NCBI GenBank assembly: GCA_910592205.1
Contig: CAJVPJ010000850.1
Span: 1 to 15,525 of the forward strand
Length of the DNA stretch: 15,525 nucleotides
Direction of reading: 5' to 3'
Origin: Paraglomus occultum
Lineage: Eukaryota > Glomeromycota > Glomeromycetes > Paraglomerales > Paraglomeraceae
Numbering within the stretch: position 1 is the stretch's first letter; each line of letters starts with the position of its first letter. The translations under genes and the position numbers were made by a program. The notes under the pieces are model-generated. The model was not told the origin of the DNA and searched no databases. It saw nothing but the letters and a program-made list of their open reading frames with translations. Positions 1 through 9,261 of the stretch are shown here, one piece after another.

Positions 1-39
1 ATTATGAAATCAGTTGCACGTGCAGAATAGGGAGAGTGT

Positions 40-69
40 GCATTTAGAGAGAGTGCATTTAGAGAGAGT
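40..69. repeat. Two perfect 15-bp tandem units at left edge
   Basis: The 15-bp unit GCATTTAGAGAGAGT occurs at 40-54 and again at 55-69. A partial GAGAGT stretch lies just before it at 32-37. This is a short tandem duplication in non-coding A+T-rich DNA and no function is implied. Confidence 0.85.
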
Positions 70-3000
70 TGACTGTAATTGATAAGTAACTTTCAAGTCC
101 GTGTCATGATATACTGAATCTGATTTTTGGTTATAAAATTAAAATTAGCACCGTTTTTTTCTCATTTTCGACTCTCCCCCCAAAATTATACATCGGTCAA
201 ATTGTGGGTTGCATTACCGTAAACATAACTTGTTTAAATAATAGGCTACTCAAAATACTCAGCTTTGCTATTACTAATTGTTTGTTGATAATTCTTATTG
301 CTAACCAGTCCAGCATATTGTCTACTAGAAACCCCACAATTAATTCCATAACCCGAGGACGATCACTATGCAACCCACGCAAGAAGGCTTTCGAGAACAT
401 TACGCAAAGCACTCGGATGCAGGGCCTTGTTAAGAAAGAAAGACTAGCAATCAAAGTAGGAATTTTACCAATTATCAATAGCTGGGGAACTTCCAAAAAA
501 AAAGAAAAATCTTCCGAGTGTGGAACTGAACATTTTCTTAAAAAATTTTTTGTGATTCCGTTTAGACGCAAAAAAAACTTGTAAATTGTCTTAATTGTTC
601 AAGTCTAATCACATTATTATGCTATTACTCAATATAGACAATACAATACGCATGCTTGAGTTAATGTAGCCAACGAGACCTGTATTGCTCTACTTCCAAA
701 GACAATGGCTACAATTAAAACAATACTTATTTTCTAATATGATATCAGAAAAAGTATATAATTACGCAACTATAAAATAAAAGCATATTAATAAGCACTT
801 TCTCTTACTATTACCTGTTGAGCTTTATCTGACACATGGAAAATTAATTTAATATAAGAAACTATCATTAATATTTGTATACATAAACAAAACTGAATTA
901 GAGCAGTCATATTTGTAATTTTTTATTAATCAAGAACATTGAAAATAATGGGTTTAATTGAAGCAAACCCATAACCAAGTAATAGTTTGTTTTAATGTTA
1001 AATTAAATACAAAAAAGAACATCTTGAAGCATCTTATACATAATAGAGAAAAAAAATCTTAAGCAGGTGGAGCATATTTATTGGGTGGGCAGTTCAAATG
1101 CATTGCGGTATAGCAATCACGATTCTAGACAGATAGTTTTTCTAGGAAGGAAATTTTACACAAAATGTCAAAAGTCTGTTTGTTGATTGTTGACTGTTTT
1201 AAACTGCGGAATACTAAAAGTATTGTCTAGCCTAAATCAACGCTTTTAAACTCGAGCTTCAAGAACCTATCAATTTGTAATTAGGTAAGATTATGTAAAA
1301 AAATTGCCCAGCAGTAGTCTATTTTACAATTAATTGACAGCACTAATATTTTACTAGCAGATGCAAAGTTATAGATTATGCTAATAGATGACCTGATTAT
1401 TTGCTAATTGTTAACATAGTAACTTGCTCTCAAAGATTAAAAGGGACAATTTTTTTATTGATACAAGTCGAAATTACCTGATTCTACTTTTCGTTTAATA
1501 TATAATACACAGAAGCCTTCACCACAACTTATTATTCTAATTTACCGCATCGAAGAAATTGAATAATGTTCCAAGCGTGCTATAGTATCTCTTGCAGAAA
1601 AGTCGGTAGAAAGAAGTGTTCAACTACTTCTTCATTCTTTATTACAGTTTTCTTTTGTTCTAGTCCCAAAATAATCACTATTATTAACTCGCGTAATAAA
1701 GCTCGGTAGAAATCTCTTTTTATTAGCAGTATTGGTCGCCGAGTGAAATTCCTTTATATAAATTCTACCGCACGTATAAACTTTGGTATGCAATGTGTCA
1801 TCAAAATAATGGCAGTTAAAAAAATATAAACTGAAATTAAACAAACGCGTTTGTTTATACATTTTATTGGTTAATAAAAGACAAACTTTTAGTGTTTGTT
1901 TTCGCGTAAGCCCAGCCTCAATTATTTTACATTTTTGGCACGAGAATACTATTGACCAAGTAAAATATACAACAACGGGCATTCCTCTTTATCCCATTGA
2001 GAGTAAACATTATGTTGTGCGGAAGCGTGTTAACGGTATGTCATCTAAGAATATACAAACTTTCACTCGTTGTTCCTTGGTCTAATATTCTTCGGAATTC
2101 GATGTGACCATATGCGCCAAGAAGAATACTATGTGGGACTAACTGCAGCAAAGTGAATATATGGCAAATAACAATATTGTATCCTTAACAATATCAAAAA
2201 GTTTTATATTTAGGCTGAAAAAAAGCAAAAATAGAAAATAAAAGAAAAGAGAAAATAATTTTTAGAATTTACGAAAAAAACAAAAGAGATGATACTAAGG
2301 CATTTCCCCAATGATTATAGAGATAAACTTCCTGATTTGTACATAATAGTACAGTTGAGCTACTTATATTAATATTACAATGATAAGGTTTTTGAAAATG
2401 AACTCTCAGAATCACCAACGATACCATTATAAGAACCGTTTTTTAAAAGCTTATATCTTTTACGGGGCATGTACTAGCATTAAGCAAATCTAACCACAAG
2501 GTGATACTGTATATCAACCGAATTGATCATATTAGAAGCCTGTCGTAATATTTAACGTTGTTACGTCGACAAGAGATGCAAATACCGTCCGCAGTGTTTT
2601 GTTCTTGCTCAAATTGCATAAGCTTAGTAGTAGTCGACCACATCACGGTTGTATCGGCTCAGCGAACGAAAAAATATTTAGTGATGGTCTCTAGTTGTTT
2701 TGGTAAATTCTTTAAAAGTTGTCAAGTTTACGGTTCGGATAACGATTTCCGGACTTCCATTCCAACCAATCTTATTGGAAAAATCTTAATAGGGAGAGAT
2801 TGCTCTCCCTTCCTATTTTAATTCGTTTCGGAGCTTTCAATCGCCTCCTTTCCAAGCTAGTTGCAAATCGAAAAACATGCGAACAATCAATCATATTAGC
2901 ACAATTCTTGAAAGAAAATTGCGGTTTGGGATATCTGTAATTGCCGTCGCCCGCTTTGCCAAACTAACAATTTCAATATTATTTACTCTTCCAAAGGTCA

Positions 3001-3165
3001 TATAGCACAATTTGCGAATAGCTAACTTTCTGATCTGCTTGTTTTCAATCCCAATTATAACTACGTTTATTCAAATTACCAAGAGTCGCAAGGAAAATAC
3101 TTTACCAAATAAAAATATTCGCGTTACAGGTATCAAATATACACTAGTGGTGTTTCTTACACACA
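70..3165. other. Gene-poor, A+T-rich stretch
   Basis: I find no gene here that I can name. Several ORFs of 60-126 codons exist on both strands (for example near 1632-1982 minus, 1867-2085 plus and 2558-2821 plus), but none shows a recognisable domain, and no pair of them joins convincingly at splice sites into a longer protein. The last 100 bases probably hold the 3' UTR of the minus-strand gene that ends at 3166: TTTATT at 3066-3071 reads AATAAA on the minus strand, about 95 bp after its stop. Confidence 0.5.
204..584 (+). other. Unrecognised 126-codon ORF, low support
   Basis: An ORF runs from ATG at 204 to TAA at 582-584 (126 residues). The middle, about 350-500, is visibly richer in G+C than its flanks, and the C-terminal half is Lys/Arg-rich, which would fit a coding remnant. 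The opposite strand is open over almost the same span (197-571, 124 codons, more hydrophobic). I recognise no family in either translation, so strand and coding status are unresolved. It may be a fragment of a decayed element or a chance ORF. Confidence 0.15.
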
Positions 3166-4222
3166 TTATTGTTCAACTTTCTGACTCAGTCTCGAGACAG
3201 TACCTCTACAAAATGAATAAAGCGAATTGATTGCAACAGCGCTAACCTTTCTACCAATATTTCCATATATCCACCCGATGATTGGTATATTTTTGATAAG
3301 ATCGGACACGCTCCACACGTCTTCATGACTGATAATCTTTCGTTCATCATCAAAAATAAACACGGTTGTGCTACGAAGAGATAACTTTTGCGATAAGGGG
3401 AAATGGTAGCTGAGAATAGCGTCAATGACAACAAGCTGTTTCGCTGCCATGTAACGGCGGGGTGAGACAGTTACGGCCAAAAACTGCGCCGTCACATCAG
3501 TCACGAGAGAGGAAAGAAGTTCAAATTGTAGATAAATATTTTCGTGTCCTTCAGCAATTGCTAACGGATCTTGGAACACTAGCGTAGACGATGCATTGAT
3601 TGAATTATTCGTATTATTCGATAGATTTTAATCGCCCGTGATGATGTGTAACATTTAAATACTTACCAGCTGAGCTATCATAATATTTTTTAACGACACC
3701 CACTTTGTCCCCGTATTTTGAATATAAAGCGGCATACACTTCCAATGCGATGTCTTCTAAACTGGATTTAACGAGGGTTTCGTCGACCGGAGTGCTTCTA
3801 CCACTTTCCGACGTTTTCCCATCCTCTGGGTAACCATCCGAATCTTTCTCGCCGTCCCAATCCGATACGTGAAGGAAATAATCTTTCCAAGCATCATGCC
3901 CCTTTGGTGCTTCCCTGCCCTGTACTTCCCTGCCCTGTACTTCCCTGCCCTGTATTTTCCCGTCCTGAACTTCCTCGTCCGGAGCTTCCTCGTCCGGAGT
4001 TTCCGCGTCCTGTTCCCCGTCCTGTGCTTCCCCGCCCTGTAATTCTTCGCCTTGTGTCCCATCGCCTTGTGTCTCCCCTTCTTGTTCTCCTCCTTCATTA
4101 TCTTGTGTTCCACCGCCTCGTGTCCCCCCGTCTTGCTCTCCTCCTTCATTAATGTATCGTGCTCCGTTCATACCAATATCGTGTGTTTTTTTGTATTTCT
4201 GTTTGTGTGCTTCCCGCATCAT
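3166..4222 (-). CDS. Acidic pentapeptide-repeat protein with C-terminal SnoaL/NTF2-like domain
   Basis: Two exons, 3667-4222 and 3166-3578, joined across an 88-bp intron (donor GTAAGT at 3661-3666, acceptor TAG at 3579-3581), give 322 residues. Splicing turns ...YYDSSA into ...YYDSSAVFQDPLA, and the reading frame is kept. Residues about 20-105 are acidic and Gln/Gly-rich pentapeptide repeats. From about residue 155 the pattern is that of fungal SnoaL/NTF2-like proteins: a helix with ALYSKYGDKV, the YYDSSAVFQDP motif, then LQFELLSSL, a strand with TVFIFDDERKI, the HEDVWSVSDLI motif and an ending in IPIIGWIYG. These folds are alpha+beta cones that may be catalytic or only bind ligands; the substrate cannot be read from sequence. 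ATG 4222 is preferred because TATAAAA lies at 4286-4292, about 64 bp upstream. An out-of-frame upstream ORF (4149-4286) leaves the N-terminus open. Confidence 0.8.
3911..4087. repeat. 15-bp coding minisatellite
   Basis: A 15-bp periodicity runs through exon 1 of the NTF2-like gene. TTCCCTGCCCTGTAC is perfect at 3911-3925 and 3926-3940 and has one mismatch at 3941-3955. Degenerate units follow at 3956, 3971, 3986 and 4001; one 12-bp unit at 4016-4027 is followed by more 15-bp units up to about 4087. On the minus strand each unit encodes a pentapeptide close to REVQG. All length changes are multiples of three, so the frame is kept. The plus strand is strongly pyrimidine-rich over this stretch. 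Confidence 0.85.
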
Positions 4223-4286
4223 GACTGTCCTCAGAATTATCTTGTTCAGTAAGCTTATTATGATTCTCGGTTGCCTGTTCCGTCAT
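4149..4286 (-). other. Upstream ORF or displaced N-terminus of the NTF2-like gene
   Basis: ATG at 4284-4286 opens a 45-codon frame that stops at 4149-4151. Its product begins MTEQATENHNKL and is rich in Glu, Asp, Gln, Asn and Thr, like the repeat region that follows, but it lies one frame away from the main CDS. The two frames overlap across a run of seven T at 4186-4192 (A7 on the coding strand). It could be a uORF in the leader, chance, or the true N-terminus separated by a one-base indel in the run. TATAAAA overlaps its ATG, which argues for it being untranslated. Confidence 0.3.
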
Positions 4287-4292
4287 TTTATA
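4286..4292 (-). promoter_or_regulatory. TATA-like box of the NTF2-like gene
   Basis: On the minus strand the bases read TATAAAA, about 64 bp before ATG 4222. The spacing is close to that of the TATA-like box and ATG of the transglutaminase-like gene in this window (about 61 bp). It is assigned by motif and distance only. Confidence 0.4.
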
Positions 4293-4749
4293 ATCAAGAA
4301 GTGATGGTTGGAAAAAGATGCAGTTGACAACAGTATTGGTTATTAATTGTTACAAAAGAGTATTCGGGTTTTGGCTTCCGATACTCCCTCTTATATTAAC
4401 GATATCTTCCCATGTTCTCGTGCCCTCTTACGTCACATTTTCGGATTATCCCCACAGACGCTGGTAATCTTTGTCATTTGCAATCTCTTATTTAGTTCTT
4501 TCCCACTGTCTTGAGTGGGCATTTATACAAATGCACTATATGCTCGTTTTGGACATTTCTTGGTGTTACTCAATGACATCACGAAAAATTCTGATCATTT
4601 ATTTGGTTAGCGTGGTATTTACATACAAACCCTAATGTAGATAAACTAACGTATGATTCATGTGATATCTAAAGTTACACTTAGTAGTGGGCATATTAAT
4701 TCAATGAAACGATTTCCCCTCACAAACTTTCAACACTCGATCATTAAGG
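4293..4749. other. Intergenic: upstream of NTF2-like gene, 3' flank of HMG gene
   Basis: No gene is seen. TTTATT at 4598-4603 reads AATAAA on the minus strand, about 147 bp after the HMG-box stop codon, and may be its poly(A) signal. A TGACGTAA motif (CRE/bZIP-like), read on the minus strand at about 4427-4435, lies upstream of the NTF2-like gene. A short hairpin, CCCACT..AGTGGG, occurs near 4502-4519. None of these is proven functional. Confidence 0.35.
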
Positions 4750-5994
4750 TCATGAACTGTAATATAACAGGAATGGATCGATCTGAGAAAGGTAGCCGTT
4801 ATACGTACTATCATTACTGAGCGATGGTTGTAGGGAGTAAGGGGAAGTGGAGCGAATGTTGTGGCTAGAGTGGGAATGCGAGTGGGAATATGGGTGGGGA
4901 TGGGAATAGCATGATTGTGGATCACCACCATTAATAGGAAAAGAGATATCAAGATAAGGATTATTGAAAATAAAATTACTTTTATCAATATTACTATCGA
5001 TTATATTATAAGGATCATTAATACCACCACTTCTCCTTCTGCTCTTTCCTTGACCACCTTGCAGAGGCGTTTGAGTAGGGATAACGATTCCTAAATTATT
5101 CATATCGACTAACAGAGGCAGTTGTGCTAATTGAGAATATTGAGATGCTTGAGTAGACATAGATCCTGATGTTGTTACTGACGAACCGATTACTGGAGAA
5201 CCCATCACTGGAGGAATGTATGAGGTCCAATTGGGGATGATATGATATTGTTGTGAACTGGGGAATAGTATCACATTGGGATTGACTTGCGCTTGAGTAG
5301 GGTTGACAGCTGTTTGTGTAGATATCAAATTATCATATGGAGCATGTTGAGATATGGATTGCTGTATTTGCTGCTGTTGGTGATAACGTAGAGAGGCTGA
5401 TTGAGTGAGCGACAGCGGTTGTTCAGAGGCATTTGACGAAACGACGGCCGTATTTGTATGATGTCCGCTTTCCAAACCTTCTTGGTTGAGAGTTTCGGTT
5501 AACTTATTATCAGAGATTAAAGGTATTGCTAATTGGGATATTGTGTCATGCTTATTAGGGTTATTGCCATCTCCTCCATCTCCTTTCTTTCTTCTCTGCC
5601 TCTTATTTTTGGCACCTTTTTTTGGTTGATATTTGTAAGTTGGGTACATTATTTGATGTTTGTACTTGACGATCTCATACAAACACCTCCAGAAATGGTG
5701 TAGTTTCTTGTCTTTTACTACCTTCTTCCATCCCATGCTTGCCGTTTCTGAGTTCTTTGCTATTCCTCTCGACCCTCCCGTGTTAGTACCTGCATCCATT
5801 GACCTCGCCGATACATCTTTCCTGTACAGCATGAAGGTGTTTTGAGGTCGAGGTATTGATTTGGAACGGGGCTTTTTGGCGGATTCGATGAGTTCTTCAA
5901 TGGATAGAGTTGTAGGGGGTTTGGGAAACAGTCTGTGGAGTTCACTGATCATTTGTCTCAAACCCTGAAGGGTAGGTACACTTTCGTGAGGCAT
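4750..5994 (-). CDS. HMG-box (MATA_HMG-type) DNA-binding protein
   Basis: A single-exon ORF of 414 residues. The HMG box starts at about residue 48 with IPRPQNTFMLYRKD (helix 1, the RPxNxFxLYR signature) and ends at about 124 with KYKHQIMYPTYKYQPKK (helix 3 and the basic wing). Trp89 stands where helix 2 carries its conserved Trp. Between helices 1 and 2 there is a Ser/Gly/Thr-rich stretch (about 64-86) longer than in the usual box. A nuclear-localisation-like cluster, KNKRQRRKKG, follows at 129-138. The remaining ~275 residues are low complexity: Gln/Ser/Asn-rich, with a His/Ser run (SHSHSHSS) near the C-terminus. Such proteins bend DNA and regulate transcription; in Rhizophagus they form a large family and are not the putative mating locus. 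ATG 5994 is the first Met; 31 in-frame codons upstream without Met precede a stop, so a 5' exon is not excluded. Confidence 0.85.
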   Translation of the reverse strand: MPHESVPTLQGLRQMISELHRLFPKPPTTLSIEELIESAKKPRSKSIPRPQNTFMLYRKDVSARSMDAGTNTGGSRGIAKNSETASMGWKKVVKDKKLHHFWRCLYEIVKYKHQIMYPTYKYQPKKGAKNKRQRRKKGDGGDGNNPNKHDTISQLAIPLISDNKLTETLNQEGLESGHHTNTAVVSSNASEQPLSLTQSASLRYHQQQQIQQSISQHAPYDNLISTQTAVNPTQAQVNPNVILFPSSQQYHIIPNWTSYIPPVMGSPVIGSSVTTSGSMSTQASQYSQLAQLPLLVDMNNLGIVIPTQTPLQGGQGKSRRRSGGINDPYNIIDSNIDKSNFIFNNPYLDISFPINGGDPQSCYSHPHPYSHSHSHSSHNIRSTSPYSLQPSLSNDSTYNGYLSQIDPFLLYYSS

Positions 5995-7009
5995 TGATCG
6001 ACCAATGTGTATTATATGACAACTTGTTATTGGGTGTTCGTATTGATACGTTGTGCGAAGGCTTATCAGTGATGGCAGTAGTATACTTTGCTATGATTGT
6101 GAATTTATATGTTGCTGATGGATAATTACGGCTTGCGCGCAATTATGACAAGTAGATAATATCATGATCATGAATGGACTGTTTTTCAAATTGTTGTTCC
6201 TCGGGAAACTGATGCTATTGGGGAATTTTATTTAATGTGGCCCAAGCACTTAATATTCGGTGTATCATAAATGTATTGTTATCTTTAACAACTGACCTCT
6301 GGAAAATCGTACCCAAATATAACAGTTCGATCGAACCATGCACCATAGCGGGTGATGTAATATTAATGATTGATCACTGTTAGCGGAATACAATCGGTAC
6401 ACAAATCATTAATATGTCGATATATTCTTGATCGTTCCGTCAATAGCCTCACCTTTGACAATAACGATGATTATGTTAGAATACACACAATAGTGCCTCT
6501 AATGTAGAAGACATTGGCCTGTTGTCTTGTGTGTTTTTGTATTATTGATACTCAAATTTTTTTTCGAACTATCCGAGTTCCCTGTCCGACAAACGTATTG
6601 TACCTAAAATACCGTCTTCTGATCAATACTTTAAGGTTACAGTGGTGCCTGCACTTATTTCATTACCATTGTACGCAAAGACTTTAACGTAAATGCGTAA
6701 ATAAATATGCGATGAACACTAACACAAAAACCGTACAAATAATTTAGATTCTTTCTCAGGTCACGGATAAGCATCGCATCCTATCTTCAGTTGCCTACAC
6801 TATAAAAGACTTGTATTATTTTACGATATCGTGCGCATCTTATGTCTGCAGAATTGACAGATAACGCTTAAAAAGAATAACCGTCAACGTAGTCGTTGTG
6901 GTAACAACACAAAACTGAACGTCTTTTTACGATCATTCGAGTACTTGCTCAAGGAACAAAGTCAATTATATGGGATACGGCAATAATAAATTATCAAGCA
7001 ATATCCGAA
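5995..7009. other. Intergenic upstream of HMG-box gene
   Basis: No coding segment is recognised. A perfect 12-bp palindrome GTTCGATCGAAC lies at 6325-6336, about 330 bp upstream of the HMG-box ATG. I see no clear TATA element close to the start codon. CAGTGGTGCCTG near 6641 looks like one end of a pogo-type element, but no partner end was found. Confidence 0.4.
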
Positions 7010-7011
7010 TA

Positions 7012-7207
7012 CAGTCGCACCTCTATTTAAAAACCAAGTTGGGACCATAGTGATTTTTTGAAAAAAATGTTCTTATGAAGATGTGTTCTTTTATAAAGGT
7101 TTTTTTTTATAAGTTTAATAATAATTGGGTCTTTGATGCAATGTTCTTGTGAAGAGGTTTTTATATGACGTTTTTTTATAGAGGGTTCTTTTATGGAGGT
7201 GCGACTG
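7012..7207. mobile_element. 196-bp MITE with pogo/Tc1-like ends
   Basis: The left end reads CAGTCGCACCTC from 7012 and the right end is its reverse complement, GAGGTGCGACTG, ending at 7207. The 12-bp inverted repeats are perfect and become imperfect further in. Both ends are bordered by TA (7010-7011 and 7208-7209), the target duplication expected of Tc1/mariner/pogo elements. The inside has no ORF and consists of degenerate ~16-bp units such as GTTCTTTTATAAAGGT that resemble the inner part of the right terminus. It would need a transposase supplied from elsewhere. Family placement rests on the CAGT..ACCTC terminus and the TA site. Confidence 0.85.
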
Positions 7208-7542
7208 TAGTCACTAATTTATACTTTCATAGGTAAAACGTCACGGTTTATGTTGTGCTTCACGTGATAATACTAAAAATTGTTTTGATATACCGGAATT
7301 TGTTAGTAACCTCTCGATAAAGCCTATACCTCGGATTGGAATGTAGTCTTAGGTAAACATTTTCGCTGAATGAGTACTGAACGTAGTCTTTTATTATTTT
7401 TAAAAGTTCTATCAAAGATATACACGATAAGCTGTAGAGGTCATCGAGTTGTTGTTAAAGTTGTCGTCTACAGCTAGTTCCAAATCCACGCGTCGTGTCT
7501 TTTCAAAGTAATCCGATGAACGGCCACATTATCTAAATTGGG

Positions 7543-7891
7543 GTGACAACTTCGTGGAAGACGAGGCTGACCGGTCAGCCGTCACAGTATTTTACCCAGA
7601 TTCTCGAAGAGCTTAAGCGAGCGTCCTCCATAACTGTTCTAAATGGCATAATTTATAATAGTCAAGTCCACAACATGAGACTATTAATCAAGACACTGAA
7701 GTCCAGAAAGTTATCAAAATTTATTTGCCAAATATCGAAACGTGATAAAAGAACAAAATTTTTCATTTAACAAAATGGCCTTTGAAATTTATAAGTTGCT
7801 CGACGAACAGAAGGCCATTGCTGCATCTACAGTAAGGAAATTTTATCTTCGAAGAACAGCCCGCGGAAAAAGACTGTCGACGTTAAATTGA
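7543..7891 (+). pseudogene. Frame-broken coding relic with possible HTH-like end
   Basis: Three short plus-strand reading segments follow one another in different frames. The first (from about 7561) gives TRLTGQPSQYFTQILEELKR. The second (about 7683-7742) gives HETINQDTEVQKVIKIYLPN before a stop. The third, ATG 7775 to TGA 7889-7891, gives 38 residues starting MAFEIYKLLDEQKA and continuing IAASTVRKFYLRRT, which has the look of a helix-turn-helix. Composition and residue patterns suggest a gene that has taken indels, perhaps from a dispersed fungal family. I cannot name the family. Real introns between the segments are possible, but no good splice pair restores the frame. Confidence 0.35.
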
Positions 7892-9190
7892 CGAATGTAA
7901 ACCGCTCAGATGAAGACGATAAAAATAAAAAATAGACGATAGTGATAATGTTGTTAACAGTAGCAATAGAGTGACCAAAAAAGGTTATGCTCTATTTTCT
8001 CCTATGCAATCACTCTGGTGCCTTTATTATTATTCATATTTCACAAGCGAGCGCATTCTACAATAAAAATATTAAAATTGTACTCACAAAATTGAATTTT
8101 TACATTGACTCTATTGTAATTGTGTCTAAATACGAATCATGCACTCGAGCAGTCTTTGTCAAACTAAACAATCTCTCGTTGATAGGTTGCTCGATCAGTA
8201 GTAGACGCCTTAGTGGGAAGCGTTTACATTACATTTACTTACATTCTTCAAGTTTTCGTTTTTTCCTTTGTTCATTGTAAGCTGGTGGTAATGTTTGGTT
8301 ATTGTTTATTTTTCGTTCTTCTTGATAACTTCATAAGTAGTTTTTTCTTATCTGGATACTCCTGGAAAGTTTGGGTATCATTGATTTTAAAAACGCAATT
8401 GAATGCTTCTAATGGTGGTTGTGGATTGATGTAAATTAGTTTCATATTAATATTAATATTTAAACAGGTTGACATCTTTAGCATCAGTTAGAGCTAAATT
8501 TATATCTGAGCCACAGCTGTGCCACTAACACTAAAAGAGTCACTTGGTTTTGATACAGGGACGCAACAAGCACACAATCAATCTGGTCTCCAAATAAAGT
8601 TACGGCAGAATTGGTTATGAAGATGCAGTTATTTAACAAAGGGTTCAGAGCGACTTAAATCCAAGCTCCTGGAATGGGAATGTTTGATATAAGCTGATTG
8701 CTCACTCTTGGTCAACGGTGACACCTGAGGTGTCAGTTGACCTATTTAGGCTATGATATTCACAAAAAATAACGAGCGAGATATTAATATTGATGTAACT
8801 GTTTTATGACGTCGGTATGACGTTATTGTAGCGAGATCAAATCTAATCTCGACATTCGCCTGTTATTATTATGTGTCCATTGTCTAAACATTCCAACCAT
8901 TGCCATTCACTACGAAATCGAATTAACGGCTACAAGGAGAGCATAGATGCAGTCTATGCGCTCATGCATTATTCAATTATTTACGTCCACAATCCACCCC
9001 GTAACAATATTATGTCAGAATCATGTCATTGGATAAATGTCACAACGCTTACAAGGGTCAAAGAAGTGCCTTCTTCATACAGTTAGGAAAACTACCTCTT
9101 ACGGATTTTCGCCATCTGCCGTGACACGTAAATTGCAGCGATTCTACAGAGTATGGTCGCGTAAAATACATGTAAGAATTTAATGGATGA
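7892..9190. other. Intergenic, no gene recognised
   Basis: ORFs of 61-97 codons occur here (7987-8280, 8213-8434, 8871-9086) but have no recognisable domain and an A+T-driven composition. Structural features are a CACAGCTGTG palindrome near 8511-8520, AT-only palindromes near 8447-8460 and the hairpin at 8710-8742 listed separately. Two TGACGT motifs lie at about 8808-8824. Confidence 0.4.
8710..8742. repeat. 33-nt near-perfect hairpin
   Basis: GGTCAAC at 8710-8716 pairs with GTTGACC at 8736-8742, and TGACACC at 8719-8725 pairs with GGTGTCA at 8729-8735. Only a 2-nt GG bulge and a 3-nt TGA loop remain unpaired, giving a 14-bp stem. It lies about 520 bp upstream of the transglutaminase-like gene. 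It could be an inverted protein-binding site (TGACA/TTGACC half sites) or a structured transcript. Confidence 0.8.
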
Positions 9191-9191
9191 C

Positions 9192-9201
9192 TTATTTATA
9201 A
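9192..9201 (+). promoter_or_regulatory. TATA-like box of the transglutaminase-like gene
   Basis: TTATTTATAA lies about 61 bp upstream of ATG 9262 in an otherwise unremarkable leader. It is assigned by motif and distance; no experimental start site is known. Confidence 0.4.
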
Positions 9202-9261
9202 GAAAGAATTCTCCGTCTACTTTGCATCAGAAGACAACCAGTAGTCTATAACATTTCGACA

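Noticed and set aside
1632-2085. Overlapping ORFs on both strands
   Set aside because: No recognisable motif, A+T-driven composition and no convincing splice partners.
3757-4149. 130-codon minus ORF, very Lys/Arg-rich
   Set aside because: It is the other-frame shadow of the acidic repeat in exon 1 of the NTF2-like gene; its repeats follow from the 15-bp unit.
3904-4252. Plus-strand proline/leucine-rich ORFs
   Set aside because: Antisense shadows of the purine-rich coding minisatellite.
6925-7000. Possible tRNA-like stretch with CATTCGAGTAC
   Set aside because: No acceptor stem, D-arm or anticodon arm can be folded around it.
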